In this document: positions 34,739 to 42,887 of the stretch, one piece after another
Layout of the letters: each line of letters starts with the position of its first letter
Position numbering within the stretch: the first letter of the stretch is position 1
Assembly: GCF_000390185.1 (NCBI RefSeq)
Contig: NZ_AQHR01000069.1
Coordinates: 1-47,573 of the forward strand
Direction of reading: 5' to 3'
From: Lunatimonas lonarensis
GTDB taxonomy: Bacteria; Bacteroidota; Bacteroidia; Cytophagales; Cyclobacteriaceae
DNA: 47,573 nucleotides
The notes under the pieces: model-generated
Databases searched by the model: none
What the model was told of the DNA's origin: nothing
The model's input: only the letters and a program-made list of their open reading frames with translations
Program-made: the position numbers and the translations under genes

Positions 34739-37720
34739 ATGTCAGAAGAAAAAATGATGCGATTGGGCCAAGTTGCCAGAAAGCTCAACGTGGGGATTTC
34801 CACCATCGTCGAGTCTATGGCAAAAAAAGGCTTTGAGGTAGAAGGAAATCCAAACTCTAAAATTAGTCTGGAGCATTTTGATATGCTCGCTAAGGAGTTT
34901 AAGTCCTCTGCCCAAGATAAAGAGGAGGCCGCTCATCTATCTATTGGTAAACGCCACGGAGAGAACATCGTCATAAAAGCCGAATCAGAAATCGAGCCCG
35001 AAAGGCCCAAGAAGCAGGAAGTTGTTGAGAAACCCGTTGTGAAAGCGGAAGAGAAGCCTGCCGTTGCTGAACCTATTGCCAAAAAAGAAGAAACCGAAAA
35101 GATCGTACCGGAAGCGCCCAAGCTTCAGGGGATTAAGGTAGTCGGAAAGATCGACTTGGATGCCAAGAGGCCTGCCGAACCGGCAGAGAAGCCGAAGCCG
35201 GCTGCCGAAAAGCCCGCTCCGCCTGTGGAGACCCCTATCCCCAAGAAGGAAGCTCCACGCGTAGAATCCCCGGCCGCTGAAACGCCCGCCAAAGCGCCCG
35301 TTGAGCCGGTAGCTCCCGTTCAACCAGAGAAGCCCATCATTACCCCGGAAGCAACGTCGCCCGCTGTTGAGAAACCTGCGGAGGCTCTCCAGCCGGAAGC
35401 CAAGCAACCACCAGCCACTCCAAAAGAAGATCCTGCTCCGAAGGCGGATCAACCCTCTGATGGAGAATCGAATACTCAAGTGAATCCATCAGAGACAGTA
35501 CAAAAACAAGATGAGGTGATTGCGGCAAAGGCCGATTCCCTCAAAGGGCTTACCGTACTTGGCAAAATCGAACTGCCGGTAGATAAGTCCAAGAAGAAGT
35601 CCAAGCCCGTGGCATCTTCGGATGAGCGCGGCTCCAAAGACAAGAAAAAGCGGCCCCGCAAACGCATCGATCAAAAGCAGAAGCCGGGCGAGGCTCCCGC
35701 TGCCGATGCAGGTCAGGCGCGCAATGTGGCCGCAAGGAAACCGGGTGTGCCAGGCAGAGGGACACCCAATCAGCGACCCGGAGCAAGGGGAGCAGCTCCC
35801 GCAGGCAACCGATTCCAGAAAGCAGAGCCCACACAAAAGGAAATCCAAGAGCAGATCAAGCAGACACTGGCGCGATTGCAGGGAGGCTCCAAGGGAGGCG
35901 GAAAAGGCAAGAACCGAAGAGACAAACGTTCGGATCGAAACAAGGAAGTGGAGGAGTACATTGAGGATACACGCATCCTTAAGGTAACCGAGTTTATCTC
36001 AGCCAACGATTTGGCTTCGCTGATGGATGTGTCCGTAAACGAGGTCATATCTGTTTGCATGTCCTTGGGTATGTTCGTTTCCATCAACCAGCGGCTGGAT
36101 GCTGAGGCGATTACGATTATCGCCGACGAATTCAACTACGACGTGGAGTTTACCAAGTCGGACGAGGAGGAGAGCATTATCGAAACGAAAGATGCTCCGG
36201 ATGAACTCGAAGAGCGTGCCCCCATCGTCACGATCATGGGTCACGTCGATCACGGAAAAACATCCCTCTTGGATTACATCCGTCGGTCTAAGGTAACCCA
36301 TGGCGAAGCTGGCGGTATCACCCAGCACATCGGTGCCTACGATGTGATGACCAATACAGGCCACAAAATCGCGTTCTTGGATACACCGGGTCACGAAGCC
36401 TTTACCGCCATGCGTGCGCGGGGTGCCAAAATCACGGACGTAGCCATCATCGTGATAGCCGCTGACGACAACGTGATGCCGCAGACGAAGGAAGCCATCA
36501 ACCACGCCCAAGTAGCGGGCGTGCCAATGATATTTGCGATCAATAAGGTCGATAAACCAAATGCCAATCCCAACAAAATCAAGGAAGAACTCGCCAATAT
36601 GAACTTATTGGTGGAAGACTGGGGCGGTAAGTACCAGTCTCAGGAGATATCTGCCAAGACAGGGTTGGGCATAGACGAGCTGTTGGAAAAGGTGTTGTTG
36701 GAAGCAGAGATCTTGGAGCTCAAGGCCAACCCGAACAAAAACGCCATAGGTACCGTGGTAGAGGCGTCGCTGGACAAGGGTCGCGGATACGTATCCACCA
36801 TCATGGTACAGGCGGGTACACTTCGCGTGGGAGACGTAATACTTGCCGGTCAGCACTATGGCCGTGTGAAGGCAATGTTTGACCACCTGGGCAAAAAGGT
36901 GGAGGCCGCCGCTCCGTCTACACCGGTGCAGGTACTTGGTCTGGGGGGAGCCCCTCAGGCCGGAGATATCTTCAAGGTCTACGATACCGAGCGGGAAGCG
37001 AGGGAAATCGCCAACTCCAGGGAGCAGATACAGCGGGAGCAAAGCTTACGTACCAAGAAACATATTACCCTTGATGAGATCGGCAGGCGATTGGCCATCG
37101 GTAGCTTTAAGGAACTCAACATCATTATCAAAGGTGACGTGGACGGTTCGGTGGAGGCCCTCTCGGATTCCTTGCTGAAGCTTTCCAAAGATGAAGTAAG
37201 TGTGAACATCATCCACCAAGGGGTGGGACAGATATCCGAGTCGGACGTGCTATTGGCCTCTGCCTCTGATGCCATTATCCTCGGCTTCCAGGTGAGGCCG
37301 TCTGCCAACGCAAAAAGGCTTGCCGAGCAGGAAGAGATCGAAATCAGGCACTACTCCGTGATCTACGATGCCATCAACCAGATCAAGGATGCCATCGAAG
37401 GCATGCTGGAGCCTGAGTTTGAAGAGGTGATCACCGGAAACATCGAAGTCCGTGAGGTATTCAAGATCTCCAAAATCGGTACCGTGGCGGGTTGTTACGT
37501 GACCAATGGGGTAATGAACCGCAAGAACAAGATCCGCGTGATTCGGGACGGTATCGTTATCCATGACGGCGATATCGATCAGTTGAAGCGCTTTAAGGAC
37601 GATGTATCGGAAGTGAGATCCGGCTACGAGTGCGGTGTCTCGATCAAAGGCTTTAACGACATACAGATCGGGGATACCTTTGAAGGGTACAAGATGGAAG
37701 AAATCAAACGAAAGAAATAA
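34739..37720 (+). CDS. infB: Translation initiation factor IF-2
   Basis: 993 residues. The N-terminal third is a Pro/Ala/Lys/Glu-rich linker region of low complexity (about residues 90-390), preceded by a short IF2N domain. A second IF2N-like domain lies near 410-470. The G domain follows, with G1 GHVDHGKTS near residue 500, DTPGHEAF for G3 and NKVDKP for G4. The C-terminal domains end with the initiator-tRNA-binding beta barrel ([18 protein letters not shown]). It delivers fMet-tRNA to the 30S subunit. Length is typical of Bacteroidota. Confidence 0.97.
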   Translation: MSEEKMMRLGQVARKLNVGISTIVESMAKKGFEVEGNPNSKISLEHFDMLAKEFKSSAQDKEEAAHLSIGKRHGENIVIKAESEIEPERPKKQEVVEKPVVKAEEKPAVAEPIAKKEETEKIVPEAPKLQGIKVVGKIDLDAKRPAEPAEKPKPAAEKPAPPVETPIPKKEAPRVESPAAETPAKAPVEPVAPVQPEKPIITPEATSPAVEKPAEALQPEAKQPPATPKEDPAPKADQPSDGESNTQVNPSETVQKQDEVIAAKADSLKGLTVLGKIELPVDKSKKKSKPVASSDERGSKDKKKRPRKRIDQKQKPGEAPAADAGQARNVAARKPGVPGRGTPNQRPGARGAAPAGNRFQKAEPTQKEIQEQIKQTLARLQGGSKGGGKGKNRRDKRSDRNKEVEEYIEDTRILKVTEFISANDLASLMDVSVNEVISVCMSLGMFVSINQRLDAEAITIIADEFNYDVEFTKSDEEESIIETKDAPDELEERAPIVTIMGHVDHGKTSLLDYIRRSKVTHGEAGGITQHIGAYDVMTNTGHKIAFLDTPGHEAFTAMRARGAKITDVAIIVIAADDNVMPQTKEAINHAQVAGVPMIFAINKVDKPNANPNKIKEELANMNLLVEDWGGKYQSQEISAKTGLGIDELLEKVLLEAEILELKANPNKNAIGTVVEASLDKGRGYVSTIMVQAGTLRVGDVILAGQHYGRVKAMFDHLGKKVEAAAPSTPVQVLGLGGAPQAGDIFKVYDTEREAREIANSREQIQREQSLRTKKHITLDEIGRRLAIGSFKELNIIIKGDVDGSVEALSDSLLKLSKDEVSVNIIHQGVGQISESDVLLASASDAIILGFQVRPSANAKRLAEQEEIEIRHYSVIYDAINQIKDAIEGMLEPEFEEVITGNIEVREVFKISKIGTVAGCYVTNGVMNRKNKIRVIRDGIVIHDGDIDQLKRFKDDVSEVRSGYECGVSIKGFNDIQIGDTFEGYKMEEIKRKK

Positions 37721-37727
37721 ACCGAAT

Positions 37728-37760
37728 AGCAAAAGGCAGCCGCAAGCTGCCTTTTGGCTT
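37728..37760 (+). terminator. Terminator of the rimP-nusA-infB operon
   Basis: The stem AAAAGGCAGC/GCTGCCTTTT (37731-37740 with 37746-37755) with loop CGCAA is followed by GGCTTTTT. It lies 11 nt after the infB stop. Confidence 0.8.
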
Positions 37761-37770
37761 TTTAAGCCGC

Positions 37771-37971
37771 ATGGAAACGGTGTATTATTTTATTCAAACA
37801 CTGGCATTTGTATCATTAAGTGCCTTGGTAGCCGGTATGGTTCGTCCGGTGACGGTGCTGTGGTTTCATTCGGTGGTAAACCGACTGGGGGTATTGCGCT
37901 ACTACGGGGTTGCCACGTTGGTGTTTTTTGGCCTAGGTTTCCTGATAAAGCTGCTTTTTTTGACCGGTTAA
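37771..37971 (+). CDS. Small two-helix membrane protein
   Basis: 66 residues with two hydrophobic helices (about 8-27 and 44-64) joined by a basic loop (WFHSVVNRLGVLRYYG). It begins shortly after the infB terminator and its stop overlaps the opposing gene's end by 4 bp. I do not recognise a characterised family; the composition and clean start suggest a genuine small protein. Function unknown. Confidence 0.65.
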   Translation: METVYYFIQTLAFVSLSALVAGMVRPVTVLWFHSVVNRLGVLRYYGVATLVFFGLGFLIKLLFLTG

Positions 37972-38903
37972 AGGCGAATGCCAGCCTTTTCTCCTTCTGC
38001 CCGGATATGGGCGGCAGCCAGGTCGTATTCCGCCTCGGAAGGCAAATGCTCCATCATAAGGGGGATTTCGGGGATTTTGGCGAGTTCTTTTAGAAATACC
38101 TGGTAATCCAAAACGCCCAATCCCGGGCGTACCTCCGTAAACTGCGGCATGTAGTAATCTTCTTTAATGACGATATCTTTACCATGGCAACTACGGATAT
38201 GGGGTCCAAGCCGCCGGAAGCAATCCCGTATCAGGTCGGCGTTGCGGTAGAAGAGGGTGGGCGTAGTGATCAGGTTCATCGGATCCATGTGCACGCCAAA
38301 ATGTGGATGGGCGATGGCTTTGATCAGCTTCAGGTAGGAATCCACGTTGTCCGGATAGGTCCAGGGCATGGGTTCCAACACAAAGTAGGTGCGCTTGGGG
38401 TTGACTTCCAAGAGGATTTTGCGGGATACTTCCACGATCTGCTCGAAGGTCTCCGAGGTAAGGTTATCGGCGTGTGGGCCTGCCCAATGTACCGGGTTTT
38501 TGGAACCGCTGATGTTTACGCAGCAGTTGGCGCCTATTTCATCTGCCAACGCAAGGGAATCCACGCATTTTTGGTAGGCTGCCTTGGCCATATCCGTATC
38601 GGGGCTGATGGGGTTACTCCAAGCGCCGACTTCCGCGATAACGATGTCTGCTTTCTTTGCAGCGGCTTCGTAGGCTTTTATTTCCGTTGTATTGGCACCT
38701 AAGCCAACAGGACAATAGGCGGCCCGGTATCCCTTGGCTTTTACAGCCTGAATCCAGGCTTCCGGTTCGGAATATTTTTGATAGATAGGGCCTCCCAGTC
38801 GTAGGGAAATGGGTGCTGCTTTGCCCCAGGCTGTGAGTTGGGATCCAATGCCCAAGGCAAAAGACGCTGCCAAGGCTTTTTTCGAGAAGTTCCTTCGGTT
38901 CAT
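37968..38903 (-). CDS. Tat-exported sugar phosphate isomerase/epimerase-like TIM barrel
   Basis: A 311-residue protein. The N terminus MNRRNFSKKALAASFALG is a twin-arginine signal. The body is of the xylose isomerase-like/AP endonuclease 2 family, with VLEPMPWTYPDN, FGVHMDPMNL, SCHGKDIV and the late LMMEHLPSE giving the usual Glu, Asp, His, Glu metal ligands of the barrel. Members act on sugars or inositol derivatives; the substrate is not decidable. It ends against the small membrane-protein gene and lies 44 bp downstream of phnW on the same strand, so the two may be co-transcribed. Confidence 0.82.
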   Translation of the reverse strand: MNRRNFSKKALAASFALGIGSQLTAWGKAAPISLRLGGPIYQKYSEPEAWIQAVKAKGYRAAYCPVGLGANTTEIKAYEAAAKKADIVIAEVGAWSNPISPDTDMAKAAYQKCVDSLALADEIGANCCVNISGSKNPVHWAGPHADNLTSETFEQIVEVSRKILLEVNPKRTYFVLEPMPWTYPDNVDSYLKLIKAIAHPHFGVHMDPMNLITTPTLFYRNADLIRDCFRRLGPHIRSCHGKDIVIKEDYYMPQFTEVRPGLGVLDYQVFLKELAKIPEIPLMMEHLPSEAEYDLAAAHIRAEGEKAGIRL

Positions 38904-38947
38904 AATGGGTAGGATTATACCGTCAATATACGGCTAAATTCCGACTC

Positions 38948-40054
38948 CTACCAAAACCTGATCTTTTGGAGCGCGGCACCCAGTCGCTCGAAATCCTCCG
39001 GAAACACATGTCCGATATGGCCTATCCGGAAGGTAGCCGCGTGGGAGACCTTTCCCGGGTAGATCACAAATCCCTCTGCTTTGAGTTTTTCGTAGAGGAC
39101 ACCAAAACTAAAATCCGGGCTTTCCGGCTCCAAAAAGGCCGTAATGATCGGTGACCGGTCTTCTTCCTGCAAAAACGGCTGCACATCTACCGCTGCCATG
39201 CCCTTGATCAGGCTGTGGTGGTTGGCCCAATAGCGCTCGTGCCGTGCGGAAATGCCCCCTTCCTCGTGCAGCTCGGAGATGGCCTGCAAAAAGGCCCTTA
39301 CCGTGTGGGTGGGTGAGGTAAAGCGCCATTTGCCCTTGTCCTGCTCCATGGCATCCCACTGATCGTACAGGTCTAGGGAGTGGCTTTTGGAGTTGCCCTT
39401 GCAGCTCTTCAACACCTCTTTTCGTGCCAATACAAAGCCAAATCCCGGTACCCCTTGAATGCACTTGTTGGCGCTGCTGATCAGCAGATCCACCGTTGGA
39501 GCAGTAATGTCCAAGGGAATACCCCCGAAGCTGCTCATGGCATCCAGTATGAAAATCTTGCCGTACTGTTCCGCCAACCGGGCATGGGGTTCGTAGCGGT
39601 TGAGCATGCCAGTGGTGGTTTCGCTGTGTACCATGCCTATATGGGTGATCGCAGGGTCTGTTTGCAGGATTTCCTCTACCTGCCCGGGGTCGGGCTGCTG
39701 GCCTTCCTCCCAGGACAATACCCGGTGCGGTACGCCGATCATTTGCACAATTTTCCCCATGCGCTTGCCGTAGGCACCGTTGGACAGCACGAGGATCTTG
39801 CTGTCGGGCTTGAGGCAGGACCACATCACCGACTCCACGGCAAAGGTGCCGCTTCCCTGCATCAATACGGCGGTATAGTTTTCCCCGCCGCCACTTAGGC
39901 CGATCAGTTCTTCCCGGATTTTCTGGACGATCTGTTTGTAGTCATCGTCCCAGGTGCACCAGTCGCGCGTCATGGCACCGCGCACGGTCTTGCTGGTACT
40001 GAGTGGGCCTGGGGTAAGTAGAAGGTACGGGTTTTCGGGTATCTGTGGGATCAT
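38948..40054 (-). CDS. phnW: 2-aminoethylphosphonate-pyruvate transaminase
   Basis: A 368-residue class V aminotransferase. The start LLLTPGPLSTSKTV and RDWCTWDDDY are characteristic of PhnW, which converts 2-aminoethylphosphonate and pyruvate into phosphonoacetaldehyde and alanine. The PLP lysine lies in SSANKCIQGVPGFGFV. The C-terminal RIGHIGHVFPED segment is also typical. No phosphonatase (phnX), phnA/phnY or phosphonate transporter is in the window, so the pathway partner is not shown; the exported TIM-barrel protein is its only close companion on the strand. Confidence 0.88.
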   Translation of the reverse strand: MIPQIPENPYLLLTPGPLSTSKTVRGAMTRDWCTWDDDYKQIVQKIREELIGLSGGGENYTAVLMQGSGTFAVESVMWSCLKPDSKILVLSNGAYGKRMGKIVQMIGVPHRVLSWEEGQQPDPGQVEEILQTDPAITHIGMVHSETTTGMLNRYEPHARLAEQYGKIFILDAMSSFGGIPLDITAPTVDLLISSANKCIQGVPGFGFVLARKEVLKSCKGNSKSHSLDLYDQWDAMEQDKGKWRFTSPTHTVRAFLQAISELHEEGGISARHERYWANHHSLIKGMAAVDVQPFLQEEDRSPIITAFLEPESPDFSFGVLYEKLKAEGFVIYPGKVSHAATFRIGHIGHVFPEDFERLGAALQKIRFW

Positions 40055-40224
40055 AAGGGTGTAGGCTTAACATGTATCTCAAAAACGGTGCTTCGCAGAG
40101 CGGCATAGGCCTGGTGTTTTTGCCCGGATCACCGTTCCGGCCTGCTGCCCAAAGATACGTGTAATGCGAAAAATTCCCTGTTTTGTCCGGAAAATAATCT
40201 TTTCGCATAGCTCGGCATTGGACC

Positions 40225-40500
40225 CCTCGGTATCCAGGCTAAAAATTCCGGAATGGCTTGCTTTTATGCAGATAGTATTTTTTCTTGCGCAGAAATAAGA
40301 TAAATGCAATTCTTTCACCAAAAAACAGCTAAACATGGAAAACGAGAAAAAGCAGGAAAAAAAACAATGGATTGAACCGGAAATGAAAGGCATGAGTGTT
40401 CAGGGTGGGACTCTTCCCGATACTTATGAGGCAGCCTTCTCTGGGTCTTTAAGTTAATTTGATCCTTGGTTCCCTAAAATTAATGTTTCTGACACCTTTC
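40225..40500. repeat. Direct repeat copy 1: promoter region plus peptide gene
   Basis: This interval is closely repeated at 41174-41438 (from CCTCGG through TCCGGAATGGCTTGC, the AGAAATAAGATAAATGC stretch, the peptide gene and the following TAATTTGATCCTTG). It shows that the peptide gene was duplicated together with about 100 bp of upstream sequence and the first codons of the downstream enzyme gene. Confidence 0.8.
40335..40457 (+). CDS. RiPP-like precursor peptide, copy 1
   Basis: A 40-codon gene: MENEKKQEK followed by a 31-residue block shared with the two other peptides here. The block begins KQWIEPEM and, after SVQG, gives a putative core GTLPDTYEAAFSGSLS. In all three peptides the block aligns without gaps. 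The shared Gly (core 1), Pro (core 4 here), Glu (core 8) and Ser residues near the end are fixed. The W-x-x-P leader motif resembles the Y-x-x-P element recognised in several RiPP leaders, notably lasso peptides. No maturation enzyme of a named class is adjacent. The upstream AAAAAACAGCTAA context is also shared. Real expression is untested. Confidence 0.65.
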   Translation: MENEKKQEKKQWIEPEMKGMSVQGGTLPDTYEAAFSGSLS

Positions 40501-40533
40501 AAAAGAGGCTGCCCTTTTGGGACAGCTTTTTTT
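40501..40533 (+). terminator. Terminator after peptide gene 1
   Basis: AAAAGAGGCTGCCC pairs with GGG-A-CAGCTTTTTTT around a TTTT loop, leaving a T-run. It lies 44 nt after the peptide stop, so copy 1 would be transcribed as a short message. Confidence 0.7.
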
Positions 40534-40907
40534 ATGCGATTATTTTTCCGGGATATCCGGAAAAGGTTGAATCTCCAACTATACATGAAGTGGGTGATTT
40601 GGGTAATTACCCTGTCGATTTTCCGGCAGGAAAGCACCTTCTACCTATAGCTTTGAAACAGTATGTTATTAGTTGCACGGGATCGTAGTCGGCAATTTGA
40701 CAAATATTGTTCGGGAAAAGTCCGGGGCACTTATCGGTTTGGTGTTTACTGTTTGAGAAAAGCCTTGGTGCCGAATATTCGGAAAGCGAACCCAGTATCC
40801 AAGGGGTAGGGGCGTCAGCCCTTCCATCTTGGTAGAGCGAGATCGAGGCTGGATAAAGCATGCCACCTTACAAGCGGGGCCAAGCAGCCCATCCAACTTT
40901 ACGGACA
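40534..40907. other. Non-coding stretch between peptide 1 terminator and enzyme remnants
   Basis: No gene or family resemblance that I can support. A frame from TTG 40459 begins like the sulfotransferase (ILGSLKLMFLTP) but loses similarity within about 15 codons. The rest looks like eroded sequence. Confidence 0.4.
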
Positions 40908-41114
40908 GCCTGTTTTCGTCGGTACAGGGGCTGCCAAGACCTGAATTTAGGCAGCTTCCCTTTCCCCATTGAGGTGGCAGGCATTGGCGCGAAGCTGGGG
41001 TCACTGGATTGGGGATCCTTCACGCACAGGCAAAAAGTGCACGAGGTACATAAAGAAACACTGGCCGCATCCATTTGTTGCTTGATTGGAAAGTGAATAA
41101 GGGCTAGGGCGTAG
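40908..41114 (+). pseudogene. Remnants of sulfotransferase and aspartyl hydroxylase, copy 1
   Basis: Positions 40908-40971 match 41463-41527 of the sulfotransferase (CCTGTTTTCGTC, then GGGGCTGCCAAGACCTGAAT). Without a break, 40972-41065 matches 42079-42173 of the hydroxylase, and 41068-41114 matches its 3' end near 42525-42580. Two internal deletions are therefore visible. The first joint is at CCATT and the second at (A/G)CCG, each present on both sides in the intact copy, as expected for deletion between short direct repeats. The resulting frame encodes no complete domain. Confidence 0.75.
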
Positions 41115-41173
41115 ATTTCCGGTGTTTCGCCTTAGAATCTAAACGTAGATTTTGGATTGGCCTGCTTTGAACT

Positions 41174-41438
41174 CCTCGGTGTCTGGGCTAAAAAATCCGG
41201 AATGGCTTGCTTTTTTAAGCAGAAGATATTTTCTTACGCAGAAATAAGATAAATGCGATTCTTTCATCAAAAAAACAGCTAATCATGGAAAACGAAAAAA
41301 AACAATGGATTGAACCGGAAATGAAAGGCATGAGCGTTCAGGGTGGGTTTACTCCCAATCTTACTGAGGGAGTCTTTTACGGGAGTGCAAGTTAATTTGA
41401 TCCTTGATTCCCTCCAACTAATCGTGCTGACACCTTCC
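41174..41438. repeat. Direct repeat copy 2: promoter region plus peptide gene
   Basis: Partner of 40225-40500. The two copies differ by scattered substitutions and small indels, for example a 15-nt shorter N-terminal coding part in this copy (MENEKKQW against MENEKKQEKKQW). Similarity stops where copy 1 enters its terminator. Confidence 0.8.
41285..41395 (+). CDS. RiPP-like precursor peptide, copy 2
   Basis: A 36-codon gene: MENEK plus the shared 31-residue block, with leader KQWIEPEMKGMSVQG identical to copy 1 and a different putative core GFTPNLTEGVFYGSAS. The variable core behind a constant leader is the classical pattern of a precursor family. Core Gly1 and Glu8 are kept. Its stop is followed 1 nt later by a possible TTG start of the sulfotransferase gene, so the pair could be translated from one message. 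Confidence 0.65.
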   Translation: MENEKKQWIEPEMKGMSVQGGFTPNLTEGVFYGSAS

Positions 41439-42059
41439 AAAACAGGCTCCTCCTCGGTGAGAAGCCTGTTTTCGTCTGTACAGGGGCTGCCAAGACCTGA
41501 ATTTAGGCAGCTTCCCTTTCCCCATTACCACCTGACCCTATCTGAACTGATGTATGTACACGGGCTAACGGAGAAGAGTCTCTCCTCCTACCGCATCGTT
41601 CAGGTGGTCAGAAACCCCCTGAACCGCTTCGTTTCCGCTTGGAAGCATCAGGAACGGATACTGGGAAAAACAATGGCTCTGCAAGCGCTCTTGGAAAAAC
41701 TCGCCATGTACAAATGCTTGCTGCCGGACAAGTGGGAGGAGTTTTACCGGAATTTTTACGAAGACCCCCAACACAGGGAGAAGTCCTTTGCCCGCGGAAA
41801 CTGGGGCGGGCTGAGGTTTTACATGGACCAGGTGGATTGGAATGATGTGAATCGGCCGGTTCATTAGGTTAGGCTGGAGGAATTGAGCGCTGATAGTTCC
41901 GGACTATCGGATAGGTTGGGCGTGTCCCTCCCGGCACTTCCGCAAAAGAATATGGGCACTTATTCGGAGTCGATACAGGATTCCCTTACAGATATTCAAA
42001 AAGAGCAGGTCTACAAGCTTTTCGAGAAAGATTTCATTGCGTTTGGTTATGGACTTTAA
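41397..42059 (+). pseudogene. Sulfotransferase family gene interrupted by in-frame TAG
   Basis: Starting at TTG 41397, the frame encodes LTPSKTGSSSVRSLF, the 5'-phosphosulfate-binding loop of PAPS-dependent sulfotransferases, and later VVRNPLNRFVSAWKHQ, the 3'-phosphate-binding motif. A TAG at 41865-41867 stops it after VNRPVH. The same frame continues with VRLEEL and a family-like C terminus ending KLFEKDFIAFGYGL at the TAA of 42057-42059. One base change (TAC or TAT to TAG) would explain it; VHYVRLEEL is what the family predicts. The product is either truncated to about 156 residues or needs readthrough; a sequencing error is also possible. The end overlaps the hydroxylase start by 11 bp. 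Confidence 0.7.
41439..41472 (+). other. Inverted repeat at the 5' end of the sulfotransferase gene
   Basis: AAAACAGGCT (41439-41448) and AGCCTGTTTT (41463-41472) pair perfectly over 10 bp with a 14-nt loop. It lies 44 nt after the stop of peptide 2, the same distance at which copy 1 has a terminator, and encodes the PSKTGSSS loop. It may partly terminate or protect the peptide message while allowing some enzyme expression. Confidence 0.5.
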
Positions 42060-42567
42060 TTTTAAATTTCTGGGGGCCATTGAAGTGGCAGGCATTGGCG
42101 GGAAGCTGGGGTCACTGGATTGGGGGTACTTCACGCACAGGCAAAAAGTGCACGAGGTACATAAAGAAACGCTGACCGTACCTCTTCTTTTTGACCAGGG
42201 CTTTTCGAAGATAAACCTTTACAAGGATTTTGGGCAGTTCATGCGGGAGTTGGAACCGGTAAAAAAGATACTGTCCGAAACGCTCGGAAAAGGGTATCTC
42301 CAGTTCGCGTTGTTAGTCAATCTTCCGGCCGGCAAGCAAGTACTGCGGCATGTGGACCTGGCAGACGGGTTCAAATTGTTCAGCAGGGTTCATATTCCCA
42401 TCCAAACCAACGAAAACTGTTTTTTTGAAGTGGACGGTGAGGTGATCCACATGAAGGCAGGTGAGGTTTGGGAAATCAACAATTCCGAAAAACCCCATGC
42501 CGTTCAAAATCTTGGGGACACAGACCGAATCCATTTGTTGCTTGACTGGAAAGGGAATAAGGGCTAG
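42049..42567 (+). CDS. Aspartyl/asparaginyl beta-hydroxylase family protein
   Basis: 172 residues from ATG 42049, which overlaps the sulfotransferase stop by 11 bp; the frame is open back to 42037. It belongs to the PF05118-like Fe(II)/2-oxoglutarate dioxygenases. LRHVDLADGFKLFSRVHIPI gives the H-x-D iron ligands, NENCFFEVDGEVIHMKAGE the jelly-roll core, NNSEKPHAVQNLG the distal His, and DRIHLLLDW the 2-oxoglutarate-binding Arg. It could hydroxylate Asp or Asn in a peptide. Sandwiched between precursor-like peptides 2 and 3 and behind a sulfotransferase, a peptide-tailoring role is the natural hypothesis. Confidence 0.82.
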   Translation: MDFNFKFLGAIEVAGIGGKLGSLDWGYFTHRQKVHEVHKETLTVPLLFDQGFSKINLYKDFGQFMRELEPVKKILSETLGKGYLQFALLVNLPAGKQVLRHVDLADGFKLFSRVHIPIQTNENCFFEVDGEVIHMKAGEVWEINNSEKPHAVQNLGDTDRIHLLLDWKGNKG

Positions 42568-42731
42568 GCTAGGGCGTAGGTGATGGGAAAGGGCTTTTTC
42601 TGACCTTATCGTATTGGGTAGGAATCGAGGTTCCGGATTGGTATCCTTTACAATCTATTTTTTTTGGGAATAGCAAAAATAAACACCAAGGGGTCTTGCA
42701 TATTTATAATAAAGAAGTTTAATTTAGCCTA

Positions 42732-42739
42732 TAATTTTG
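42732..42739 (+). promoter_or_regulatory. -7 element upstream of peptide gene 3
   Basis: TAATTTTG matches TAnnTTTG 46 nt before the ATG at 42786. No good -33 TTTG is seen. The two other peptide genes lack an exact match here. Confidence 0.4.
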
Positions 42740-42785
42740 ATGCAAAGCATACCGTCAAATTTTTAAGCAAAAAAACAGCAAAAGA

Positions 42786-42887
42786 ATGAGAAAGCAGTGG
42801 ATTGAACCCGAGATGAGTGAGATGTTTGTTAACAATGGGGGGTCTCCTGGCCCTGTTGAAAACTATAACTTCGACTCAATTAGTTAA
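42786..42887 (+). CDS. RiPP-like precursor peptide, copy 3 (divergent)
   Basis: A 33-codon gene: MR plus the 31-residue block KQWIEPEMSEMFVNN and putative core GGSPGPVENYNFDSIS. Its core is very different from copies 1 and 2, yet block length, the WIEPEM leader, core Gly1, Pro4, Glu8 and the terminal Ser are kept. This is selection on a fixed Gly-to-Glu distance, not mere recent duplication. The leader context CAAAAAAACAGC before the ATG is shared with the others. No enzyme gene follows directly; the next gene is the desaturase family gene 359 bp on. Confidence 0.62.
   Translation: MRKQWIEPEMSEMFVNNGGSPGPVENYNFDSIS

Noticed and set aside
35489-35848. Long antisense and alternative-frame ORFs through the infB linker region
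   Set aside because: The Pro/Ala/Lys/Glu-rich coding sequence produces low-complexity shadows in other frames; IF-2 itself is unambiguous.
40860-41096. A 78-codon ORF ending in SICCLIGK as a real small protein
   Set aside because: Its sequence is an in-frame join of fragments from the sulfotransferase and the hydroxylase copies to the right, so it is a remnant.
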